A program made the translations under genes and the position numbers. Shown here piece after piece: positions 11,998-23,725 of a stretch of DNA of 64,000 nt; positions within the stretch are counted from its first letter, which is position 1, and every line of letters begins with the position of its first letter. The notes beneath the pieces were generated by a model. It searched no databases. It worked only from the letters and a program-made list of their open reading frames with translations, and was not told where the DNA came from. Origin of the DNA: Sarocladium kiliense (Eukaryota > Ascomycota > Sordariomycetes > Hypocreales > Sarocladiaceae); the NCBI GenBank assembly GCA_030734395.1, contig JAUZTG010000036.1, positions 248,001-312,000 on the forward strand, in the 5' to 3' direction.

Positions 11998-13130
11998 AGG
12001 GCTGGTGGTTGGATGGGTGCGGCTCTGTATGATATGGTGGCCTGTACGATGGGATTTGTACATTATGCCAGCTGTAGGGGCACGGAACAGCAATGTCTTA
12101 ACATATTTGATGAAAAGCCCTACAATCTATTTGAAAAGACAGATGTCCTTGAGAATAGCATCTCCTCGCACCTATGGCAAGCAACTCTTCTAGAGGACGT
12201 AATCCTTCCTGTCTCAGTCGTCGACCAACCATGGTAAGTTACCCTGCAGTACCCGAGCACCTCTACGGAAGAATGCCATCAAAGCCAGTCCAACGCCATT
12301 CCTGCATATTGCGTACGGATCATAGTGTATCTTTAGTAATTGCATCTTCTTAACACATTATCAACGGATTTGCAATCAAGGCAAAGTAGGCAAGGTCGTG
12401 TGGGAATGCGTCCTAGGCAATACTACATGCGGGTCCAATTGTGCGTCCCGAATAAGTGAGCTTGAAACGGCAGCAAAATGACCACATCAATGTAAGTCCC
12501 CATTAGTACATTAAATATATGAGACACAGCCCTATTGTTTCGTTGGTTAGCTAGCAGCACTCTGGGGCTCTCACAGTCTGGGGAAGGCGGTGCGCGTGAT
12601 GGTGTGATGTTGCATGAATCTTATGCGACAAGACGGCGTCTACTGGCTACAGGCTAAGTGCTTCGCCGCAGTCTGATTCGAGGGTTTGTTGCTTGAGGAT
12701 CACAGGAATATTTCTGTAGAGAACCACTTCAGGCATTTACGGCCGCAATTGGATCAGACTCCTGTTTCACGATCATGTTGGCCACAATGTTGAGGGCAGT
12801 GCTTCAAGGGCTAACAAACGACAGGAGTTGGGCAGAAAGGAGACGAGTCCTTCGGCATATAACACTGTTGATATCAGCCACAATCCGCCAGACTTATGCA
12901 CTTGCTGCTATGCTGATCTACTTCATAGGTTCTTCATCCTGCCAGCACCCATACTTCTTTTGAGTTGTTTACGATATCAGGCGAACCAAACCGTCATCCG
13001 CTGCCAGTGACGACAGCTGACTACCAAGCTTATCGATACCGTCTGCCCCTGACCCTGGAATTGTGTTAGCGCAGTCTCTCCCCAATATTGCCCACCTTCC
13101 AGCGCCCTTCCACCAGTCACAGCGTCCACA
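11998..13130. other. Intergenic region upstream of alpha-actinin
   Basis: About 1.1 kb without a convincing gene; ORFs are under 95 codons and featureless. It contains the bL19m 3' end and the alpha-actinin promoter/leader. Positions 13026..13043 match a common cloning-vector polylinker (see findings). Confidence 0.55.
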
Positions 13131-15802
13131 ATGGCCACCATAGCGGATGCTCAGGAGGGACTACCGCCGCCGCCCGGCAACCTCGACTCCACTGAGCGCT
13201 TCCCGGACTTTTTGTTTACTCGGGACTCGGCGTCAGGCTCCATCCTCCAAGACAACGACAACCAGGAAGACGACCCCAGCGCCGAGCATTGCAATCTCTC
13301 CTCACCGGCAGTCTCGTCGTATTCGCGATCCTCGACTGTGTCCAGCATCTCCACTGCTGCCTCATCCCTCGATTCGAACGACTGCTACATCGACGAATAT
13401 CACAAGCAACGCTCGTCGTCTGCCCCGCCGTCTGACTTCTGTTCGACCCTAAATCAAGCGTCACCAGGGGCATCCCCCACCTCACGCAGCAGGCGGGACA
13501 AGCACCATCTGCATGCCGCGCGCCAGCAACGGTCGGGCACCAACGGCCTCTCCAGTGCTTTAAAACTCAAAAAGAAGAACTCCAAGCTACAGCGCTTTCA
13601 GAGATCTTCAAGCTCACCTGCGGACGCTCTCGCTGCCGTCGAACCCCCGCATGATCAGGGTCTAACCAGGATGGCCTACGCGGAGCAGCAGCGATGGATC
13701 ACCGTCCAGCAAAAGACTTTCACCAAATGGTATGGCCAATTGTGTGCTTGAGGAGCTGCTCCTTACTGATTGCATATCTGCAGGCTCAACACCAAGCTGG
13801 TGGCCCGGGAGCTAGAGGTCAAGGACCTGGTTACGGATCTGGGTGATGGTGTAAGTTGGATCGTACTGTCGAACTTCCCACGGAGTCACTGACATACTCC
13901 CCAGGTCATGCTTATTCATCTTCTTGAGAGCCTCTCGAACGAATCCCTTGGCCGATATGCCTCCAAGCCGAAGCTTCGCGTCCAGAAATTCGAAAATGCC
14001 AACCTGGCACTCGACTTCATCAAATCCAGGGGCATCCAAATGACGAACATTGGTGCTGAGGACGTTGTGGATGGCAACCGCAAGATTGTCCTTGGCCTAA
14101 TTTGGACACTTATCCTGCGATTCACCATCAGCGATATCAATGAGGAGGGCATGTCCGCGAAAGAAGGACTGCTATTATGGTGTCAACGGAAGACAGCATG
14201 CTATGACGAGGTGGAGGTGCGGGACTTCAGTGCCAGCTGGAACGACGGACTTGCTTTTTGTGCACTTCTCGACATCCATCGACCGGATCTGATCGACTTC
14301 GATGCGTTGGACAAATCCGATCACCGGGGGAACATGCAGCTGGCGTTCGATATCGCGCATAAGGAGATCGGTATTCCGAAACTGCTGGATGTGGAAGATG
14401 TATGCGACGTTCAGAAGCCTGATGAGAGGAGTTTGATGACGTACATCGCGTATTGGTTCCACGCATTCTCACAGATGGAGAAGGTTGAGAATGCAGGCCG
14501 CAGAGTCGAGAAGTTTGTCAACAGTATGCAAGGGGCTTGGGAAATGCAAAGCGCATACGAGCGACGCATGCGGGAACTTCTCAAAAACATCAATCGCCAG
14601 TCTGAAGGTTGGAAGCAATCCGAATTTGAGGGGACTTACGCCGATGCGAAGGCGCAAGCGACCGAATTCGGGGCGTACAAGAGAGGGCAGAAGCGGGACT
14701 GGGTTGCCGAAAAGAGTGAGCTGGCAACGCTCCTGGGCAACATCAAGACAAAGCTGGGAACCTACCGATTACGACCATATGAGCCGCCGGCAGAGCTAAG
14801 CTTGGAGACACTTGAACAACAGTGGGCCAGTCTTTCGCAAACGGAGATGCACCGAGCACAACTCATCAACGAGACTATTCGAGAGTAAGAGACACCCTCG
14901 AAGAGCTCACATGAGCCCTACTAACCCGCTTTAGTATCAAGAACGCCCTTCGCAAGTCATTTGCGGACAAGGCGAATGATTTTGCTATGGCTCTCAACAC
15001 CATGCAGCTCGCAATTTCGGGCCTGGATGGTGACGTTGAGGATCAGCTTCATCATGTAAGGAAACTGAGCGAAAACCTTGCGCCACTGGATCGATACCTC
15101 GAGACCATTGCAGCTGTCGATGAAAAATGCCAAGAAGCGAACATTGAGGAGAATGACTTCACTACATACACATATGATGAACTCATGTATGAACTCAGCT
15201 TGGTCAAGTCATCGGTCCAGAAGAAGTTGGCTTTCCTCGAGAACCAGATGGTTGCACGAAACATGACAAATCTTACGCCTATCCAATTGGAAGAATTTGA
15301 GAGTGTTTTCCGACACTTTGACCGAGATGACAGCAATGCATTACAGGAGCTCGAATTCAGTGCTGCCCTCGCATCTTTGGGGCTGGTCTTCTCTGAAGAT
15401 GAAATGCACGAGTACTTCTTGGAGACTTCGAATGGACGAGATCGCGTGACATTCGAGCAATTCATTCGCTTCATGGTAGATGTGACCGAAGACCAGAACA
15501 CAGCCGAGCAGGTCTTTCAGTCCTTCAGAGAGGTGGCGGATGGAAAGCCGTACGTCACGGAGATGGATCTGAGGCACAGTCTTGTACCAGATGAAGTCAT
15601 TGATCATCTGGTGGATATTATGCCTGTGCACAAAGGTCCAGACACAGCAGAGGACAGGGGACAGCCGCAGTACGATTATATATCGTTCATGGAGAAGATG
15701 ATCAATGAGAACGACGAGCAAGGGAAGGTGCCTCTGCAAGACAGGACGAATCGCGCTCGGAGTCAAAGTCCGCAGAAGAAGCCACACATGAACGGGTACT
15801 AA
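13131..15802 (+). CDS. Alpha-actinin (actin cross-linking protein)
   Basis: Four exons, 13131..13729, 13784..13850, 13905..14884 and 14935..15802; introns 54, 54 and 50 nt; 837 aa. The first ~200 residues are a Ser-rich, low-complexity extension. Two calponin-homology domains follow: CH1 begins at QQKTFTKWLNTKL with VMLIHLLESLS, and CH2 has KEGLLLWCQRKT and FSASWNDGLAFCALLDIH. A spectrin-like helical rod runs from ~440 to ~690. EF-hand-like motifs sit near the C-terminus, with FRHFDRDDSNALQELEF resembling a calcium loop. Alpha-actinin bundles F-actin and acts at the cytokinetic ring and septa in fungi. The long N-terminal extension is longer than in animal or fission yeast proteins. Confidence 0.92.
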
Positions 15803-16246
15803 AGAAGCAGCAAGGAGTGCTTGTACTCGGACCGAAATCGTTATTTAGCATTAGGCATCTGCCCTTAGGTCTTGTTATGGGTGGATGGTTTACATAGCGT
15901 GGTGGTCGGTGTTCTGTGACTTACTGTTTAGACTTCTTCTCTGCTTGGGCAACTTGGGACATGTGCAGTGCAGGCGACTGGGTATTTGCATTAGAGAATC
16001 AAAATAGGACACGTAAATTCCCTTGGTCGATGTGAGGGATCTCTGTCAATTACCTTATCATCGTAGTCGCGTTATTTCACTCTATTTCGTCTTAAGGCGG
16101 CAGGACCCACTGTCCGAGGCCGGCGTCGGCCCCTTGTAAACGTGGGTGAAGCTCAACCGGCGGAAAAAGTTGACACCAGCAACCCCCAAGACGCGTGATT
16201 AGAAACCGCTCGCCTGGAAGTTGACAGCAACGCAACCGCGTTCACA
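15803..16246. other. Intergenic
   Basis: 444 bp between alpha-actinin and the D-2-hydroxyglutarate dehydrogenase gene. No gene or specific element recognised. Confidence 0.5.
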
Positions 16247-17949
16247 ATGGCATCAAGAGGAAGACTGACACGCCTGCTGCGGGCTCCAGCTCGGCCAGCG
16301 CCCGCGTCCAGGCTCTGTTGCGCCACTGCACCGAGACAAGCGCCAAAGGCTGCAACGCGCTGGATCTCAACGTCATCGCCAAAGCTACTGTCACAATCAT
16401 CCGCCAGGAACGCCAAATTGACGGCAGAGACGTATCCCGAGCTGAAGCGCGATGAACGCTTCGCACAGGTCACGCCGGAGCATGTCAAGCACTTCAAGGC
16501 GTTGCTGGGCGAATCGGCTGTTCTGGATGGAGTCAACGTTGACGCTGAGGCTGACCTCGAGGTGTTCAACGAGGATTGGATGCACAAGTACCGCGGAAGC
16601 AGCCGTCTCGTGCTGAAGCCAGGGTCAACAGAGGAGGTCAGCAAGATTCTCAAGTACTGCAATGAGAACCTATTAGCTGTCGTGCCCCAGGGAGGCAATA
16701 CTGGCCTGGTGGGAGGATCAGTACCCGTTTTCGACGAGATCGTCATCAACATGAGTCGCATGAACACGATTCACTCTTTCGACGAAGTCAGCGGAACTCT
16801 TGTTGTCGATGCTGGTGTGGTTCTAGAGACTGCGGATTCATACCTCGCGGAGAGAGGATACATCTTCCCTCTCGACCTTGGCGCCAAAGGTTCATGCCAT
16901 ATCGGTGGTAACGTCGCGACAAATGCAGGTGGGCTGCGTCTGCTGCGATACGGCAGCCTGCACGGGACAGTGCTGGGCATCGAAGCAGTTCTTCCTGATG
17001 GCACCGTTATGAACGACCTGAGCACCCTTCGCAAAAACAACACTGGCTACGATCTGAAGCAATTATTCATTGGAGGAGAAGGCACTATTGGAATCATCAC
17101 CAAGGTGTCCATTCAGTGCCCACAGCGCTCCTCGGCAGTCAACGTCGCATTCTTTGGCCTCGAGTCATTTGAGAAGGTGCAACAGGCTTTCCGCGAAGCC
17201 AAGGGGCAGCTCTCTGAGATTCTCTCCGCCTTCGAGCTGATGGATGCTCGCAGCCAGAAGCTTGTGCAGGATGTCAAGGGTGATAAGCAGCCTCTCGATG
17301 ATGAGCACCCCTTTTACTGCTTGATTGAAACCAGCGGATCGAACGGCGAACACGACTATGCCAAATTGGAAGCATTTCTCGAGGATGTGATGACTAAGGA
17401 GGTCATATCTGACGGTGTTCTCGCCCAAGACGCCACCCAGGCCAAGGCCCTCTGGGGCTGGCGAGAGGGTATTCCTGAGTGCCTAGGCCATTGGGGCGGT
17501 GTATACAAGTATGACGTGTCAATCCCGATCAACGAGATGTACGATCTGGTAGAGGATACTCGTGCACGAATGGATGAGGCTGGGTTGGCTGGCGATACCC
17601 CTGAGCATCCTGCCATTGCTGTGGTCGGGTATGGGCACATGGGTGACTCCAACCTCCATCTGAACATCCCCGTTCGCAGGTACGACCCCGCCGTCGAGAA
17701 GGTATTGGAACCTTTCGTGTACGAGTGGATCGCAAAGCGCCAAGGAAGCATCAGCGCTGAGCACGGCTTGGGACTTGCGAAGAAAAACTACATTGGGTAC
17801 AGTCGGAACGAGACTATGGTTGGGCTGATGAAGCAGATCAAGCAACTCTATGACCCCGTAAGTTGCAACCGCGCGGCAAGGCTAGTTGGTGAAGATTTGC
17901 TGACATTCTGACGCAGAACGGCATCATGAACCCATACAAGTACCTCTGA
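16247..17949 (+). CDS. D-2-hydroxyglutarate dehydrogenase, mitochondrial (D-lactate dehydrogenase 2 family)
   Basis: Two exons, 16247..17857 and 17917..17949; 547 aa. The final exon codes only ten residues (NGIMNPYKYL) after a 59-nt intron; reading through the intron would give a false C-terminus. An Arg/Ala-rich presequence of ~45 residues precedes the FAD-binding PCMH domain, seen as AVVPQGGNTGLVGGSVPV and KGSCHIGGNVATNAGG. The C-terminal FAD-oxidase domain has VVGYGHMGDSNLHLN and SAEHGLGLAKKNYIG, the histidine motifs of this family. The enzyme oxidises D-2-hydroxyglutarate to 2-oxoglutarate, probably passing electrons to the respiratory chain; D-lactate is an alternative substrate for some relatives. 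Confidence 0.93.
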
Positions 17950-19332
17950 GTACGATCAGCGGACCCCTTGCGGGCGCAACTGGGAACTAGGGGTGTGTAG
18001 ACACATTTAATATGCCTCACAGGGGCTATCGTGACCGATGGGTTGTTCATCTCAGACACCTCTTCCGGCCGGTGATTACATCAATGTAGGATGCACAGTT
18101 GAGACAGTATGATGCATCCAGCCTTGTGATGATAGACAAGACGTAAGCAAGAGTTTTAAGGCATAACAATCGAACCAAGTTTGGCTTCGACAAAACTTCG
18201 TCGAGCTTCCCTGCATGATCAACATTCTCGAATAGCCGACGTGACATTGACCACAGCCCCGAGGCAGTGAGATGGCCATGCACGGGGCTCGGCATGAGTA
18301 CCGAGGCTCCCCGAACAAAGTCCTCTAATCACGGTGTCTGTCTCGAAGATTGACCCCCACATCGCAATCGCATTCCATGGACGAAAAGGGATATTGAGAT
18401 TTGAACACTAGGTCCAACGCCAATCCCATTTGTCAATATTCAGGGCACATGGCCCGAGGTATGTGGCCAACAGGCTTGTAGGTACAGAGGCGATCTGACG
18501 GCACGACAGGGATGTCGGCTAGGCCCCATCTTCAGCCCTACGACGGGGATTGGGCGTTCTGAGGGAGAAGCAGTCTCTCCAACCCAGCACTCTGGCGCAC
18601 GCACTGTGCGGGCTGGATGCATAGTCCGCTGGCGCCCTAATGCTGTGTTATCCTTCATAGTGCTCCGTACAGCCCTGCCACACCCCTTCACTCCCATTCC
18701 CGTCAATCACCCGTTCGCACATGGGTCTTACTTCCAAGATGTGCGGTACCATACGCCCTTGGATCTACATGGATGCGTAAAATAGGAACTTTCCGTGGCG
18801 ATGACAGGGGAAGACTGCCGCTGTACGCCCTTGGGGACGCGATGTGGGCGGCGCTCGGCGTCCGAGTGCTACATCAACCTACTGCTCAGGCCCAGTCCAC
18901 GCCAGACGCGAGGTGGCCCCCCAACACCTAAGTCGACTGGGGGTTGGATCCTGTACCATCTATCGAGACGGAATAGGCCGCGTCTATTCGCTCGCGGCAG
19001 GGCTGCTGCGGTGTTTGAAGTAGCGAACTAGGCGCCAGTGAGGCCGAGAAGGGGGGTGGGCGATATGGCTCTTTGCCCTGCTGTTACCGATACCGATCGG
19101 CGGTCGGTACAACTTGGACAAGGGGCTTCTTGGGTCATTTACTTGCGGAGCTTGACACTACTTCCTATTTCAAGCTTACAGTACTTATCCGTTCTGCGGC
19201 AGAGTCCCTGGATCCCTTATAGTCTCTAATCCCCGACGGGAGCTTGACCGTACGACTCAAGGACTACACCACGAGCTTCGCCTTTTCTTCCTTAGCATCA
19301 GTGAAAACATCTAAAGCGCCTTTCTTTACAAG
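17950..19332. other. Intergenic region upstream of the Zn2Cys6 regulator
   Basis: About 1.4 kb with no gene-like ORF. Around 19088..19108 there is a cluster of CCGAT/CGG triplets (CCGATACCGATCGGCGG), the kind of inverted CGG triplets that zinc-cluster proteins bind. Autoregulation of the downstream gene is possible but speculative. Confidence 0.4.
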
Positions 19333-21048
19333 ATGGTTGGAGTCCCGGGCAAATACAAAGGCTGCGAAACTTGTCGTAGGAGACGGGTAAAGGTAAGTCG
19401 AACCTGGGGCTGCTTTCCGATACGCCCAAATACGCCGGTGACCCGAAGTGGCGAGAAAGCACTTGACTTCGTCGATACTGACATAGTCCTGCGCAGTGCA
19501 GCAACGAGCGACCTGTTTGCAAGAAATGTGTCAATAGCGGGAGAGAATGTGAAGGCTACGAGCGGGAAATGGTGTTCATCACTGGAACGTTGGACACCAA
19601 GGGCCGTGTCGCCTCGCACCCGAAGAAGAGCAGCAGCAATTCCTTCCCATCTCGCAGAGACGAAAAGCAATGGAGAAGAAGCAGCAGCCGGTCTGAGGCC
19701 TCTTCATCGCCCATTGTTCAGCCTGTAGCACCTTACTCGTCCGCTTGGGACGAGTTCATCCCATTGTCCGAACATGGGAACGAGTACTTCAGTACCATGA
19801 TGGCGCTGCACACGAAGCTCGACAGCGTTGGCAGAAAAGCTTCGAAACAGGTTTACGGAGATGAAGAGTCTTTCAAGCTTTCTTTACCGCCTTACAAGTT
19901 CCAGGAGTTGCAGTCTAGCGACGATTCGACGGAGTTTAACTGCGAGGCTCAATACCTGCGAAGCCTGGCCCCGGATACAGACCATGCGCACGAGATGATG
20001 GACGCTTGTCATGTCTTTCTTTACGAGGTACGATCGATCATCGAGATACACAGATAACGAAAGGCGTTCCTCTAACTCAACCTCAGCATAACTCTGGCGC
20101 TGCACCGGCGTGGGACATAAATGAACACACAGAGTGCAATGTGATCCGAAACCTTGGTCCACAGCATTTCCAAACATTTCCTCATCACCATTTCTTCGCA
20201 AGAGTCTTCCGACCCACTGCTGTAGGTGTACCCTTTTACCTAAGGAGACTGTGGCTTTGCTAAGCTGTTCCTAGCTATGCATCGCGCTCTTGAGCAGACA
20301 AGAAACTTTCCTCGCAATGACAGAATGGACCACAAAGCCATGGGAACAGCATCCGAAGTCTCTGATGGACCACCTTATCGATGCGGCACTCTTTCTGCCA
20401 TCCTTATTCGCAAGGGCGGACGAGATTCTGCTCGAACCACCGACGATGAACCGGCGAAACCAAGCACAGGAACTGCTGCAGAATTGCCTCACTGTTGAGA
20501 GACAATTTGACCAGTGGCTTGTCAAGGCGATCCCTGGGACAGTCACACACCCTGTCAATTACTGGCCGCAAGACCCCTCCCCGGACTCGATGCTACCTTT
20601 CTCGTACGCGTGGGCCTTCAAAGACGGGCTGACTGGAACTATGTTCCTATACTACTGGATGACCCAAATACTGTTCCACCGATGTATCTCAACAGTCCAC
20701 AATGCGATTTTCGAGCCTTTGGTAGACGTGTATCCTGACATTTGGCCCCCTCATTTACCTCCTGCATTGCAGCACCTCGATATGTCGCGGTACCAGCAGA
20801 CACGGGAACTCGCGGCGAATATTTGCCGTGGGCTAGACGGCGTGCTTGCAGTTTCAGGCCAACCAGACTTGCTGCTTGGCCCACTCCGGGTGGCGACTGA
20901 CCTCTACCGCGAGATCAACAATACGGCGCAGGATGCAATGTTAGAGGTTATGTGGCTGGAAGGATTTGGGGAGAGAGTCAGGGCGAGAGGGCAGCATGTG
21001 TCGAACACGCTTCAAGGGCAGCAATGGCTTGAAGTGGGTAGAGTCTGA
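19333..21048 (+). CDS. Zn2Cys6 transcription factor with fungal-specific transcription factor domain
   Basis: Four exons, 19333..19392, 19497..20027, 20087..20221 and 20275..21048; introns 104, 59 and 53 nt; 499 aa. The zinc cluster spans the first intron: GCETCRRRRVK in exon 1 joins CSNERPVCKKC and GRECEGYER in exon 2, giving all six cysteines with standard spacing. The remainder resembles the PF11951 type of regulatory domain, with an ALLSRQETFLAM region and an HRCISTVHNAI segment. It should bind DNA as an activator or repressor of unknown targets. It sits alone in long intergenic stretches, so context does not reveal a pathway. Confidence 0.88.
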
Positions 21049-23725
21049 TAGAGGATTCAGGCCAAGAGAAGGATCGCGGCGCTATTGGCCTTACGACAAC
21101 TATGCCTGCAGACTATTAACACGTGTATACCTTCGTTTCGCACTCGCATTTCTTCCCGGACTATGTTCTGCGGTGTGTGGTCACAGCCTCGATCCGACGG
21201 TGAACCCTGTTCGTTACTGGGCAGGGGAAAGGGGAGAGCGGACAATCCAGCAAATGTCCAGCGAATAGGCCGCAACGTCAACTCAGCCCAGTTACCAGCA
21301 CTGGATATGACCCAGCTAATGTTTTCGCCGGACATTTAGGCTTGGCACAGCCCGGATTGGCTCGGTTCCTCGGACTTCGCAAGACATAGTTCACCGTGGT
21401 TAGATTGCCCACACCTGCCTGCTGACCATGACGAGTTCCAGGCCGGCCGAGCATGCGAGTCTCTATGGCGTCAAGCACATGATGGGCAGACACGCCCGGA
21501 ACTTCTGGAAAGCTCGTGTTGAGGGGGATGGCTCTACGTGTGTGCGTGCGTGCATAGGCATGATGGTGGTGAATGGCACGGCGGCAGGGGAGGTGTGAGG
21601 GCCCTTACCATAATTGGCTGAATAGCCACGCTGGAGTGTCATACTGGGCAGCGGGACAGGGATCTAGACTATTTGTCACAGGCGGTAGCGTCCTGGGTAG
21701 AATGAGGAGAGCTTCCGTCGCTTAGGAAGCTGGGCGACCGCGCCTCGATGCAAATGCAGTAGGGCCGGCATTTTCGCGCAAGCGAGGTGGAAGCGCTCTT
21801 TGGTTGCTCTCCGAAATGATCGGCTGTTACTGAACGCAACGGCTTGCAGGCCAGGGAGACAGACCGTGTTGCTGGAATAAGGAGGCTTAGCCAGAGCACT
21901 ACAGCACTAGGAGCATGACGGTCCCCAATCCATCATTTGCTTGCTCGAAGCGAGAGTAACCTCACTCACAGCAAATGGTTTACGGGATTGAAACGGTTTT
22001 ACCGAGTCCAACATTTTCACCAGCCCTATAGACCTGCATAAACGCGATTCGCGACAGACGCGAGGAGTCCATATGCTCATTCCGTTTTGTCAGATCGAGC
22101 GCATCTGGCCCAACGTTTCTGCTCGTAGGGCTGCACATGCAACACCTCCGTCTTTTCCTGCTGACACTGCCTAGGTCCAGTGTGTGTGTGTGTGTGTCGT
22201 TGATCGGTAGGGATTACGCCCCCACGATACTTACCAAGGAACCAGGGGGCCCCGGCGACGCCGTCGGTCAGACAGACAGACTTGTCTCTTTTCCTAATGG
22301 AGTTATCTGTACTCCCACGTACACCCTGTCGATTTGTCAGGTTGCAGAGCACATATGTGTGAAGGAAACTCCGCGGCGCCGCCTTGGCTCTAACTAGACC
22401 TGGAGGGCTGACGCTGGCATAGGGACATATTGGTAATGGACACAGACTTGCCCAGGATTGGCAGACAGAGTGGCCAGTGGAGAAGTGCAGATGCTCCTCG
22501 GCTATCCTACCGAAGGCTGAGATCCAACATACGATGCTCAAGACGAGCCCCAGATCCCTAGACTTGAACCTGTTCTAACACGACTAGACGTGAGCCGACG
22601 CCTTCGGGGTTCAAGGTACGGAGCACCGTGTTTTCTCTTGAGCCCAGCTCACATTGTCCCTGCACTGCATCGCTCGAAAAGTCTCTCGTCTTCAGCGTCA
22701 CATCCAACTTATCTGTTCCCACTTTCGCGTGACCTGCCGCCTTGAACGAGTAGATGGCTACACAAGGTCACCCCGGCCGCTCTTCTCGCAACCTAGTTCT
22801 AGTTGTGCTCCTAAATCCACCGTTGACTGCAAATGGGCAACCAACTTTCGGGGGTTGTCCTCGAAGCCCATAGGCTCGAGCGGACTATGCATGTCAGAGT
22901 GAGGGTAATTGGGCGGGACAAGGTGACAAGGGGGGGTTGGTCATTACTGAAGTTGCGGAGAAGGCTCATGGAAGCACGGTGCGCGTCGCACAGTGCTACA
23001 TCTGCACTCCATCTCGCACCACACGATGGGCAAAGGCTAAAGAAGTGTGTGTGCTGGAGCCCGTCCCGGGACCGGGGGTGTAGCTCCCTGCCGAAGGAGT
23101 CCTTGGCTGCCGTTGGCGCTGTAGAGACTCGGAGAACATAGGCTACGAGAACTGAAGTGGGCTGTGTATGGATCTCAGGGACACAGGGATAGCCTATAGG
23201 ATCGGTGTCTTTGCGACGGAGGCACGGATTGGGCTGGAAGCTAATGCCTGTGGGTTGGACCGGCCAGGGTTGGATGACAGCAGTCACGAGAAGCCTGATG
23301 GAGATAGGCAATCAAAGGCTGTGTACGGAGTAGGGGGTATGAACTCAATGTCACCCCACGACAAGTCGAGCAAATGTTTGGGCGAGACAGAGGCAGACAG
23401 AGAACAGTCAGAGAGCAGACAGTGGAGGAGGCAAAGGATTGAGCAGGGCGTTAAGCTCGGCAGTCATGCAAATCAGCAGTGAGAGACACGATTCAGACGC
23501 GGCCAGAACAAGTATAGAGATACTTCCTATTCCGGATAACAATCCTGGCATTCATTGGTTAACCTATTGGGGCCTCGTCGGAGACATTGTCGGACACTTT
23601 CTGCCTTCGCTTCCCCGGAACACGGCGGTGGAAGGCTTGACGGAATGCCGTAGCACTCCACTTGTACTCCGTAGGAGAGCTTTTGATCATGACATCAGCA
23701 TAACCTAATGATGAACAATACGAGG
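21049..23725. other. Long intergenic region without recognisable genes
   Basis: About 2.7 kb. Several ORFs of 70-166 codons occur on both strands but lack domain motifs, overlap each other and look random. It holds a TG microsatellite at 22181 and some purine-rich tracts near 23390..23440. No tRNA-like structure was seen by eye. Confidence 0.5.
22181..22197. repeat. TG dinucleotide microsatellite
   Basis: Uninterrupted alternation of T and G over 17 bp in an intergenic region. Confidence 0.9.

Noticed and set aside
22591..22640. GGTTCAAGGT, which resembles a tRNA B box
   Set aside because: It departs from the GGTTCRANNCC consensus and no cloverleaf could be drawn around it. No tRNA or rRNA gene was found by eye elsewhere in the window.
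22077..23311. ORFs of 154 and 166 codons on the minus strand in the gene desert
   Set aside because: No motifs; one reads through a TG microsatellite (HTHTHT), and neither shows a gene-like splice pattern.
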